From: Theobroma cacao
Taxonomy: Eukaryota > Streptophyta > Magnoliopsida > Malvales > Malvaceae
Direction of reading: 5' to 3'
NCBI RefSeq assembly: GCF_000208745.1
Contig: NC_030851.1
Coordinates: forward strand, 3,885,289 to 3,949,288
Length of the DNA stretch: 64,000 nucleotides
Part shown: one piece after another, positions 12,701-24,000 of the stretch
How positions within the stretch are numbered: position 1 is the stretch's first letter
How the letters are laid out: the number at the start of each line of letters is the position of its first letter
Notes under the pieces: generated by a model
Database searches by the model: none
Seen by the model: the letters and a program-made list of their open reading frames with translations, nothing else
Told to the model about the DNA's origin: nothing
Position numbers and translations under genes: made by a program

Positions 12701-15700
12701 GTGTGTGTGTGTGTGTGTGTGCGAGCGTGATACACAAACACGTATACATTATTTTGCAAAATTAAATAAAAAAATAAACCCACACATGATAATAGTTGAA
12801 TATTCAAGCAAGCAAGTAATCACTATTCAGAAGTCAATAAATAACAAACTATCAGGCGACCACGCATGGCAGATGAATCTTATTGCACATATGCAATTAA
12901 CTTCATAAAATAACTAAGAAAGAACCTCTTTAATACTTTTCAAGAAATCTCTACTCTCATTATTTTTTTTGAAAGATTACTCTCATATGTTTATCCTCTC
13001 CGCTTCTATAACCATAAGAAATATAGCTTCTTTATTAGATAATTAATATAGATAAATTATCCATTAAGTCAAGACAGCTCATTCAGCTCTAGGTGATACA
13101 GGCAAAGACTCAGAGAAGACAAGAAAATAAGCATTCTTGACAAAGAAAATCAGTTAAGGACACAAACCGCCATCTGAAGCAACAGCAGCATTAGCACCAC
13201 CACTGTAAAGTTTCTTTGGAACAGCCCAGTCAACAGCTATGGGTCTTTTAGCAAACTTTTGCCCATTGAACTTTTGAATAGCCTGAAAATAAAAAAAAAA
13301 TGTAAAAACAGGAAGCAAAAAACTCTAAGCTTCATATCTTGGAGTAAATGACAACCCAGAGGGATTACATTTTCTGCATCCTGTTTACATGTGAATTTGA
13401 CAAAAGCAAAACCCTTAGATAACCTGGAAAAAAAAAATGAAAAAAACCACTATATGAATGAAAAAAAATACAAAATTTAATAGACAAATTTAAATTATTT
13501 TGGATGAAGAGAACATACCCCGTTTCAGAATTATATGGAATAAATACATCCCAGACAAACCCTGCTGATGAAAACATATCCCTTATCTCATTTACTTTAG
13601 CCTACAATAAAGTTCAGCAAACTACTTTAGAAGTCAAGCACTTTCAAGTTTCAACCAGCAAAATCAATGATAGGGGTAATATTCTGTCAGCATCAAATAA
13701 CCTTATAAGGAAGATTTCTGATAATAATTTTCCACTTTTGAGTCTTGGAGCCCTGGACCAGAAGTACCAGAAAGAAATAATTAGATTATCTCAGGCAAAA
13801 ATGATTAAAAGTACAAACTAAAAAAATATGAACTAATAGAATTTCTTCACTCAATCATTCATGTATAAGTACCAGTTGAAGCATGACAGCTTCATCATGG
13901 TTACTTTACCTCACCACCCAACTGGCGTGCCCAAACAATGCCTCCCTGTATCTCTTTCTGGTGCAACATTGCCACAACAGCCCGAGCCGATTTGATACTT
14001 GTGAAAAGTACAGCTGAAGCATCCATTTTGCATCCATCTTGAGCAAGACCTGGTAAAATTTGCATTTTATGGCTTGTTATTATCCCATAACAATTAAAGT
14101 AATCCTCAAACAAAAACTTCGATTATCAGTCAATTTTCAATTTAGAAACCATTGCCATATGTTTTAACAAAATATAACAATGAAAAATTTGGAAGCACCA
14201 AAATACTGCAACTTAATAGATTTTTTAGTGAATGAATATGAGCAATAAAGCATCCAAGTTTGTGCTGAAAGCCATTACAGCAATGGTGTGTGGACGTGCC
14301 AAAGACAAGCATGAAGTGCGTTATATGCCATACCAAATACCACATGTCACAACTAAGTACGCTTAAATCATAAACTATTTCAACTGATGATATGTCTATA
14401 AAGAATATATTGTACACCCACATTGTAGAGAAAAGAACTTTTTCGGTACCCTATCACCACCATCCAAAGAGCCATTCAAATTATGGTAGTTATATCAGAT
14501 ATAACATTACTCTACTTCTAAGCATTCATTTTTTGGGTTTCATGTGGGATAAAAAAGAAAAAAACGGGTTAAATGGTAGCAAAGAACATCTTTCTCACTT
14601 ACCATGTCGTTCAAGCTCTTCTTTTGGGAGAGGATAAGTTACAGCACAGACTGTGCCACTCTCCTTTGCACATCGGTGAACATCTTCTGCCATCTCATTA
14701 TTAAGAAGACCACCAAATATCACAGTCCTAGCAACCCTTCATGACATTGACAGGGGACAGAAAGGTCATGCCTTGATGTGTTAGAAAGTGAATATCATAA
14801 TTGTGAAGCAATAATGAAAAGAACATCAGAAAACCATGTTTCTAATATGATCTGGCAAAAAAATAAAGCTCTAAAGATTTATTTTACAAGTAAAATTTAA
14901 TTCGAAATTGGCTGCCAGGAAATAGACAATGATATTAAGGGTCCTTATCTAATTCCAATATTTGATATTAGAAAGAGTAGTTTGTAACAAAGATTGGCAA
15001 AAGAATTCAATACCTCTGCTTTCCTGAACAATTCTCTTTATCAGCTAGATCTGCACAAAGTGTTGCTGCTTTTCTAGGTTGCACAGGTTTCTCTGAATTT
15101 ACATTTTATAATATCAAATAAAAATCAGATAAGAAAACAAGCTACTAATGAAAACTAACAACAACTAACTATAATTGAATAATATAAAAACTTTTTCGAC
15201 CTAATTTTGGTGGGTTTGAACCATGCTCATTCACAGTTGAGGTAAAACCATCCTTGTCATCTTTTGTCTTCGTCCCATCATCTGAGGCAGCCATTCATTA
15301 AGGTTCAGGAGAATATATACATAGACTTCCAGAACTATAGAGAAATATTCAGACCTTGGGTTGCCTTTGACCTTCGCTGCTCCAATGGTGCACGATGCAT
15401 AGCATGTTTAACTCCAATTTTCCGACCTCCAATAGAAGAACCGTTCTTCAGGTCAATAGCACGATTGGCATCTTCAGTAACAGCACTGCAAAAGAGATAC
15501 AAATACAAGACAAAAAGGTAAACTCCAAAGTCTATCACCAAAGAAAACATGAAAATTCGGCCCAACTATTCGAATTAATAAAGCTTGTAAAACAAAACAT
15601 AGCGCCGCAAACAGAAAATAAAAACAAAACGATAGATAAAAATGAACCTCAATTCACTTACAATTGAACGAAACCGAAACCACGATGTTCAGTTGACCCT

Positions 15701-16046
15701 ATGAACAAGATAAAGAACATATCAGTTTTCTTAACGAATGACTAAAATCATGACGAAAAATTAATTGTGTGCCTCAAAGCACTTAGCCACTAACCCTTCT
15801 TTGTAACCATAAAGCAACGCCTGATTGGACCAACATCGCTAAATGTTTCTTCAAGCTGGAAAAAATTCAAAAAAAAATTCAAAAAAAAACTAAAAAAAAA
15901 GAACTTAAGACATTGTCCTCAAGCTTATTTTCCAGGACAGAAAATACCTGAGAGTTGGTAAAAGAGTAGGGCAAGTTCGTGACGAAGACAGTGGAAGGTG
16001 AGTGTTCGGATTCGGATCTTTTCTCGGATCTCTTCTTCTTGCCCAT
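9761..16046 (-). CDS. RBM28/Nop4-like nucleolar RNA-binding protein (18 exons)
   Basis: Likely ribosome-biogenesis factor homologous to yeast Nop4 and human RBM28; as I recall, the Arabidopsis counterpart is AT2G21440. Exons: 16046-15948, 15855-15795, 15698-15662, 15485-15355, 15281-15201, 15092-15014, 14736-14603, 14049-13910, 13752-13702, 13601-13519, 13423-13369, 13282-13168, 12433-11941, 11854-11641, 11552-11482, 11049-10881, 10769-10640 and 10479-9761. They total 2862 nt (953 residues). RRM1 is near residues 19-96 ([18 protein letters not shown]). A diverged RRM2 is near 163-254 (TVIFGGLL). RRM3 is near 260-337 ([16 protein letters not shown]). An acidic linker follows, then RRM4 ([11 protein letters not shown]) and RRM5 ([19 protein letters not shown]). 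The tail is Lys/Arg-rich, typical of nucleolar proteins. The start [13 protein letters not shown] is the only ATG in exon 1. A (GT)n microsatellite lies in the intron between exons 12 and 13. Confidence 0.92.
12699..12721. repeat. (GT)n microsatellite in an intron
   Basis: About eleven uninterrupted GT units inside the intron between exons 12 and 13 of the RBM28-like gene. They are preceded by a TATATACGC run. Length polymorphism is likely. Confidence 0.95.
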
Positions 16047-16362
16047 TGATGTTTTGGCTGCTGAGGAAGTGAATGAAATTTGGAACCTAAAATCCCAAAA
16101 ACCTCGGCTCTTGAAGGAAGCGTGGGGGTACTATGTGCGGGGTTTAAAATTTTGAGCCGGTTCGGGTCGGAAACGAAAATTGATAAAGATTTCTTGGGCT
16201 ACGCTTGGATTTAAGGCCCGAAATACCTTCCTGTCCATGCATTTATGGGCCTAAGTCGGATTAAAATTTTGATTTTAACCACTTGAAAATGTAAAAAAAT
16301 CAGTATTTGCAATAAAAAAAGAACTTTGGGCCCATTTTCACTAAAAACGGTTTTGGGATAAA

Positions 16363-16779
16363 GTGCTTGCTTACCTTGATTTTTTTTTAATTTATTTATT
16401 TTTTAAAAGTAAAAATAGAGTCAAATTTTAATTTTAAAAAAATTTTAAAAAAGAAGTAACTTTTTTTAAAAAATAAAATTTTAAAAAAAAGAATTTCAAG
16501 AAAAACTCCTATAAAGAGCTTTTTCTTATCTTTTTTTAAAAATACAAGAGAATTTTTATTTTTATTTCAAAAAATATCTTCATCTATTAAAAATAATTAC
16601 AATATTACTCTCTCAAAAAAAATATTTTCTATAATAATTTTAACAAAAATTATAACTTATAAAAAAAAACTTATAAAAAAAATTATCAAATAACTTTAAC
16701 TTAATTTTAAAAGTTATTATTTTTCATAAGAGTTTCATAATAATTTTTAAGTTAAAAAAAAATTAGACCAAATAGGCTC
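16363..16779. mobile_element. MITE-like element, copy A
   Basis: An AT-rich block starting GTGCTTGCTTACCTTGATTT and ending TAGACCAAATAGGCTC. The right end reverse-complements to GAGCCTATTTGGTCTAA, which imperfectly mirrors the left end, as in a terminal inverted repeat. A second diverged copy lies in the same orientation at 61574-61914. Both share, in order, the left terminus, a Lys-codon-like A/T core with CTATTAAAAATAATTACAA, the stretch TTATTATTTTTCATA and the right terminus. Two colinear copies 45 kb apart support a dispersed repeat family. I cannot assign the superfamily. Confidence 0.7.
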
Positions 16780-17619
16780 AAAATGTCTCAACAAAATAAA
16801 AGTCAATTGAATCGTCAACTTTTATAATTATAACAATTAAATTAACTTCTATTCCCAAACTTAGGGTTTTATTATCCAAAATACTAATAGTAATAAATAT
16901 AAATAAATATCTTATTCAACATCACCTGATATAAAATTATAAATGACCTTTCTATTAATAATCAATATTCAATCATTAATTATAAATCTTTATTTTTATT
17001 AAAAATAAATATATAAAAGTTTAATTTGATGTAATAAAAAATAAAAATTTATTTAAAATTTTTTAAAATAATTTATTTTTAATTTGATGTAATAAATAAA
17101 TATATTTTTTCTTTAATGAAATAGTAGGTAGTAATAATAAGTCTCTGGTCTATCAATTATTTTTATTTATGAAACCATTTACTTTTCATCAAAATAAAAT
17201 GAGTTTTTTGGTGAAAAGAAAAGTTATTTCGTCCAACAAAAAGCAATAGGATAATAAGCTGCTACAGCGGCCGATACATGGACTCAATAAAGAGTTCACC
17301 TCCGATGCATTATTGTCAATTGATATTTCCAAAGCATTACGGCAAGGTGGCTGACTCTGTTTTGCTTCGGGTTCAGAATTTCCCAGACCTTTTTGGCGTG
17401 TTAATGTCTCAGTCGGTAGGCTCACAAATCTTTAGCTAGTTGGTACCTACACATCACGTATCTGTCTTTTAACAACAAAACATCTAAATATTCAAAAAAA
17501 AAAAAAACAAAATCGAACCGAGAAAATATTCAAAATTCAACAAGAGTTTTATGGGAGCAAAGCCGAATGAAGCTGTAATGTTAAAATCCCTCTTGTCGCT
17601 ATCCTCATTTTAGAGATTA

Positions 17620-17925
17620 TGAGTTATAAGATTTAATGATCAAATTTAACGTTCGGGTGAATCTAAGGTTTAGTAAATTAAATTTTAAAATTTAATGAAT
17701 CAACTTTAAGATTTGATGAACAGATTTTATAATATTGTGAATCCATTTTATAAAAGTTGGATGGATTGATATTGAGAATTTTATGAATTAATTTTAAAGT
17801 TTAATGAACAAATTTTAAAATTTAATGAATCAGTTTTAGGATTTTATGAACCAAACTAATTTTAAATTTTTTTAACTGATTTCAAAGTTCGGTGAACCAA
17901 TTTTAAAATTTATAAACCCAAAAAC
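17620..17925. repeat. Degenerate tandem repeat, unit about 24 bp
   Basis: The motif TTTAATGAATCAATTTTAAA, with variants (ATGAACAAATTTTAAAA, ATGAACAGATTTTATAA, GTGAATCCATTTTATAAAA), recurs about every 22-28 bp for some 300 bp. Units differ by several substitutions, so the array is old. It has no continuous reading frame. Confidence 0.65.
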
Positions 17926-18556
17926 CAATACCATTGATTTTCACAATTTCTTAAATATCTTTCCTTACCGATCATGCTACAAAAGGTCTCAAGACTACAA
18001 AACCCTTTGCTTATTTTCCAAGAGAAATGTTGGGAAAAGTATCTTGTGTCTTTTTGTTCAAATTCAAATGAATTGAAGGAATTTGCTAATTTGATGAGAA
18101 ATGTTATCAGGACCAATATTTTTAACTTTTCTTCCAGTTGACCGATACCTACTATAAAAGGGTGAGAGGAAACGCAACAAGCAAGTAAAAGAATATGTCA
18201 GAGAAAATAAATATCAAAACAGTTCTTAAAGTACTAAATATCGTGATAAATGGAAGAGAATTAAAGAATAAAAGAGAATCATTAAGAAGTTTTTGAGGAG
18301 AATGTGTTAGCTCCATAAAAAAGAAAAGATCCCGAATGAATTGTGAAGGTTTTATATATAGTGTTAAAGGTCACGGTTATAAGAAAATACTTTAATACAC
18401 GTAATGAATGGTATTGTTAAAAAAAGCTTTAATGTTGAGTAATTGTTAATAACGGTTAGAAACACATTATGTGACTGTTAAGTAATTAAATGTAATAAAA
18501 TTTTATTTCGAGTAAAAGGTAATTGAGAAAAGGTATATGTGAAAAGATACCATAAG

Positions 18557-19133
18557 TAGGGGTGGGCATTGGTCGGTTGCAACAAGACAACCGATCGAAA
18601 TCGTCGGTTAATGTAACTGACGATTGCAATAGCAACCGTCGATCAATCCAATCGACCCTCGGGGGGACTCCTTCCCCCCCGAACCGATCGAATAATCGTC
18701 GATCATGTTTTTTTTTTTCAAAAAGGGGGGAAATACCATAATACCCCTCATTAAACCCCCCCTCCCCCGACCCATAAGGGTAAAGAAAAGAATAGCAGCT
18801 TCTGCTGCTATTATTCCCTTTCCTGTTTCCCGACCCCCCCTAATTTCTCCTTCCCCTACTTTCCGCCACTCCAACTCTCCCTCTCACGAAACCCTAAACC
18901 AGCAGCCACTAACAAAGTTGGCTCTCTTCCATTCTTCAACTGGTGCTTTTTAGTCAAAATTACTCTCACAGTCTATAAAAATCATCCCGAAACCGACCTA
19001 ACCGACTACCTTAAAAATCGATCGAAATCAAATTTGGGGGGTGCGATTCGGTCGGTTAAAATGATTAAATTTTTTGATCGATTTTCAAAATAACCGAGCT
19101 GAAACCAACCGAAATCAACTTTGCACACTCCTA
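18557..19133. mobile_element. Non-autonomous hAT-like DNA transposon, 577 bp
   Basis: The left end begins TAGGGGTGGGCA and the right end finishes TTTGCACACTCCTA. The right end reverse-complements to TAGGAGTGTGCAAA, giving an imperfect terminal inverted repeat of about 12 bp. The octamer ACCATAAG directly flanks both sides (18549-18556 and 19134-19141), a perfect 8-bp target-site duplication. An 8-bp duplication and A/G-rich short inverted ends are typical of the hAT superfamily. Subterminal regions repeat CCGATCGAAAT/CGGTTGC-type motifs in both orientations. No transposase is encoded. The middle (about 18730-18950) is locally C-rich and may be captured sequence; I could not identify it. Confidence 0.85.
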
Positions 19134-19639
19134 ACCATAAGAGAAATTATACATGAACAAATACAAAAGAAAAAGTTGTATATGAACAAATACAAGAAAA
19201 AAAAATATATGTGAACAGGTACTCAATAACAGGAGAAGAAATACTTGTACTTCATGAGACCTCTTAATTACGTTCACATATAAACCACAAAGCTAAATCT
19301 CTAAAACATTTCAAAATCAAAGTAACCCATAAACTTTGTCACTTATTTCGAGTTAGTTTCCCTTTATTCGTATAAAATGGCTATTCTATATGAAATAATT
19401 AATTTACTTATATTAGTTATTCCACTAGTATCTTATTTATTTTAATTGCTCTACGTAAAGTATTACTTCACTTATTTTAATCATTCTCATTATTTTTTTA
19501 TATATTACATTATAAAATAATTTTTTTAAATAAGTATTAATTTAAATAAAGTATCGACATCTAACATAGAGAACTCCAAAGTTTTAATCATCAAACAACT
19601 ACTCCTTGAGAGAATGAATATCAATGGAAAAAAATAATA

Positions 19640-21040
19640 ATGTTGGAGAGTGACATTAAACATAGAAGGGTCCGGACCGATGGAATCTGGATGCACATAG
19701 TAGAGAAAGGAGGACCAGTCGTACTACTTATTCATGGCTTTCCTCAGCTGTGGTCCTCCTGGAATTACCAGATAAATCGTTTGGCCGAGCATGGTTTTAA
19801 CGTCGTTGCACCCGATATGCGAGGCTACGGTGACTCGGACTGCCTCGAGAATCCATCCTCTTTCACACTTCTCCATCTTGTTGGAGATTTAGTTGGGCTT
19901 TCTAGATGAGCTAGGCGGAAAACAGTTGCAAATCGATTTCATTTTATTTTGTTCTTATCTTCTCTTTTTTCTTTCTTTCTTTCTTTGCATGGAAATCATG
20001 ATTGAATCGAACAATACGGAAAACACCCATATGCTCATGGAACATGGAAAAAGGAAAAAAAATGTGAATATAAACTTGGAATTCTTTTTTTCTGATGTTG
20101 CCAAAAATATTCCATTTTGCACTAATGCTACAAACAAAACAATGTGGTCTTTCTGGACAAGCAATTGTGGTGGGACATGATTGGGGTGCACAAGTTGCAT
20201 TGGCAGCACCTTTGCCTCTTCAGGCCAGATAGAGTTAAAGCCCTGGTTAATCTAAGCGTACCTTACTGGCCACGCTCACCAATATCAAACCCATTAAGGC
20301 CATCACCGAAATATTTGGAGAAGGTTTCTATACCTCCCAGTTCCATGAAAGGGTACCAGAAAAAATTAGTTCTAGTGAGCAGCTGGATCTTCTAACTTGT
20401 AACAGTAATAATCTGCCATTATAGACAGGAGTGTTTGTTTGTTTGTATTGTTGGAGCCAGGAAGAGAAGAAAAATCATTTTTCAAAATACGACTCTTTGA
20501 CAATACTGAAGAAGTTTTTGTTCATCAACGCCCCTGATCATCTTCTAGCTGATCCCCCTGGTGTTGAAATTATAGATTTTCTTGAGACCCCACCTTCCTT
20601 GCCTCAGTGGATAACCCAGGGAGAACCTTGAATTCCACGCAAGCAAATTCCAAAAATCTGGTTTTACCGCTGCCTTGAACTACTATAATGCCATGGACAT
20701 GTAAGATAATACAGAATAATGACATCTTTCTCTTTCTTAGAAGCAACAGTCAGTTGACTGCATTTCTATATTTATTGTCCTTGGAATGAACGTAGGAACT
20801 GGGAGCTTCTTGGACCATGGCAAGGAGCGAGAATTACCATAACTACAAAATTCATAACTGGTGGGTTTCACTTATCTGGAACAAAAGACTATTATGTTGA
20901 AGGAGAAGAATTTAGGAGCCTTGTGACTTACCTTGAAGTTGTTGTCATCGATGGACACCATTTTATCCAGCAGGAAAAGCTGAACAAGTTATCTCTGAAA
21001 TCCTATCCCTTTTCAGCAAGGAAATCTCGTGTGTGACCAA
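19640..21040 (+). pseudogene. Epoxide hydrolase (alpha/beta hydrolase) pseudogene
   Basis: Relic of a plant soluble epoxide hydrolase, an enzyme that opens epoxides to diols. It starts MLESDIKHRRVRTDGIWMHI and continues VVLLIHGFPQLWSSWNYQI and PDMRGYGDSD, with the nucleophile motif VGHDWGA near 20170. Homology then continues through [96 protein letters not shown] and VVVIDGHHFIQQEK. These segments lie in different frames. Single-base shifts are needed near 19900, 20200, 20281, 20479, 20625 and 20975. The segment that should carry the GDxD acid region is missing after KFITGG. An intron may separate 20357 from about 20457. The nucleophile and His motifs survive, but no intact protein can be made. 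Confidence 0.88.
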
Positions 21041-24000
21041 TAATTCATAATTTCCTATAACTATTAAGTTTCAGCATCGTGAATTTTTCTACTCTCGCTT
21101 GTTCAAACTACCGTTCAATTTAATATATGAATGGACTAATTATTTCCAATTTTCCATATTTTCTTTTTTCCTGCTATAAGCATAGCTCATAATGGGAAAA
21201 AAAAATGGATTCTCTGGTTGCTATAGCATTACAGCAGCTGGCCTTCGCCTGATACTTTAATGAACCAATAGTACTGAGCTGTTTATGTTTATTGTGCGTG
21301 GTCCATGTTGAAGTCGACTGGAATTTCTCCATTTAATTGAGACAGACAAGAGTGAGCCCAATTCCTTGCAGTTCATGAAAAAAAAATTCTAAATAAATAG
21401 ATTAATTAGGAAAAGGGGAACCACGCTTTCGACTCTATCTAACAGATTTAAGAAAAATAAATGCAGAGACGTAAAAAAATAGTAATAGTAGTAGCACTAT
21501 AAATTTTGCAAATATGACTGCCTTGTAACAAACAACGTCTGTACGGCCTGCGGGAGTCATGTAGAATGTAATAAATTCATTCAGAAAAAGGTCATTATGG
21601 AGACTTGGCATTAAATCTCTGCAAACCAAGCATGCTGTGAGTAAATGAAAAATATAAAAAAAATTCGTGTACTTTAAGAATAAGTTTTTTACTCTGATTT
21701 GTCACACTCAAATTAATCTAACTTAAATGGATGGAAACTTATATGTAATTAGTATAGTTAAAGCTTTTATTAATTTACGGTAACTTTGATCGAGTAAAAA
21801 CTCAAACCCAAAATATAAAAACAATGAATTAAGTGATGACTGCTGACCAGAAAGTAGGAGCTAGAAAACTAAAGCAGATTCAACGTTGCCTTTATATATT
21901 TCTGTTTTTAAGTGAAGTAAAGCAAAACCTACGCCAAGTGAAAGCAGAACTGCCTCAAATTTAAGGTTGGGTTAATAAATAAATAAAAGGGGGTGTGATA
22001 GAGAAAGGGAGGGAAGGGGCGGTCCATTTCTTTCTCAATTGTACTAAACAAACAAAATGCATGGCCAAAAAGACAAAAAGCCTGCTAGACTTTGCGTCTC
22101 TTGTGGGGCCCACCCGCATTATCAACTGGGACCCACTTCCTTCTGTCACCGCTGATATCATCCTCTGATGGAAACCCCGCCCCCTCCTTTCGTCTTGAAT
22201 GAGGGCGGGAGGGGGGGAGCCCCTCCTTCACCATTTTTGAAAACCAGTTCTTTTGCATCATAGGCTGATTCTAAAAGCTAACACGGGGACCACATCCCAC
22301 ATCAGAAACTAAATTAATTAATCACTGATTATACGCTAATCATGTAATCAAACCGCACACGTGTCAGTTCGAGTTAATCAAACATTCGTATGTTTTTATG
22401 CCCACTTGGTCCAGAGCGAAAGATAAGCTTGCTAATTTTTAGTATTTGTTAATTGAGGATTAACGACTAAGCTATTGTAAACCAAATTACAGTTGGCTAT
22501 TTCGCTTATAAAAATCATCATACTCATTTAAAATTTGCACAATTAGTTTAGATTTTTTAGTTATATAAAAAAAATAAATAAATAAAAGTTGGTAAGTGGA
22601 GGTGAATTATATTTTTTATAAAAATAATTCCTACGTGCCGGCCGCGGGGATTCGCTTGATGGCCTCTCCTAAATTTATTAATAAAAAGTTTGGTGCCAAG
22701 AGCTTAACCAATGACCAATGTACATTCAAAGGGGATTTTTTTTTTAAAAAAAAAAGCTTATTATTGGATAAGAATATGGTTTAATTTGATTAAGGCACTC
22801 TTCTTGCATGCTACCATACACAAGTACGAAAAGAAAAATGCCTAGGAATCTTCAAAGTCTCCTGTTCTCGTGACAAATTTTCATTTTAGGAGATATATTA
22901 TTTAACCAAAGTATTCTGCAAAGCCAATTGACCAAAATTCATTTTTAAATTTAATAATTTGGTAACTGACCCTTTCTTTATATCCTTTTTTTTTTGGTTT
23001 CTTGAGTATTTTTTTTCTTCCATAATTAGAAACTCTTGGTTTAATGAATGATGGATTATTTTCAAAATATTCCTTATTAATTATGATTAAGAATGTATAA
23101 ACAGTCAATTCAATGCTAAAATTTCGAAAATTAAAAAAATCCAACTTACGTTCTTAATCTTACTAGAGTTTAATCTATCTACACCAAAGACTTCACTAAT
23201 TTCTTGGCAAATTGGAATAGCCACTTAATACTACTTAATATAGTATTTATCCTAAAATGTGGTCTTAACCTTTTTTTTTTTGTTCAACATGAGCAAATAA
23301 TGAGAAAGAAAAGACTCTCTTCATCCAAAAATCACATTATCTTCAAATTTTAAATGTCTAAAACTTGTAATTTCTTATATTTCATCCAAAAATTAATTTT
23401 TAATATGAAATGATCTAAATTTATTTGTTTAATCTCGTCCTAAGGTTAAATTTATTTAAAAAGAAAAGGAAACAACGAATGAAACAGAAAGAGTAGCTCC
23501 AACCGTACAAAATGTAGGCAGGGCCAACGTTTCCCTAAACAAAGCATAGATGTTTGCAGCTGATGGACACAACTTACAACAAATATGACTAAAATCGGCT
23601 TTTTGCCAAATCGCATTTTCACGATGTGATAAATAAGTATAATTGAATTAAATAAAATACCATACTATTTTTTTTTTATTTTCTGTTTTTTGACAGTATA
23701 ATTTTATTTCTAAGTATCGGTAAGTGTACACTTTTGAGTGTTTATTTAATAAAAGAAACAGGAGCAATGATTATAAAGTGAAGGTGAGAGATGTTGCCGT
23801 TTGTGTCAGACAAAGCAATGAAAAGAAAAAAAAAAAAAAGAAAAAACCCAGCTACGGAATCATACGTGTGAGAGTGAATCTTGATTGCTCCAACCAATCA
23901 CATCTTTCCATTTATTTAACCTTAGATTTCCTACTTTACTCGTTTCGCGAATCCCAACGACAGCTCTCTCTTTCTCTCCCTGCAGCAAACACAGCAAAAC

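Larger units (their letters stand above)
16047..18548. other. AT-rich spacer upstream of the RBM28-like gene
   Basis: Positions 16047-16200 are the proximal promoter and leader of the RBM28-like gene. The rest is strongly AT-rich and holds a MITE-like copy (16363-16779) and a degenerate tandem repeat (17620-17925). The few open frames are short and have no family match. Confidence 0.6.
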
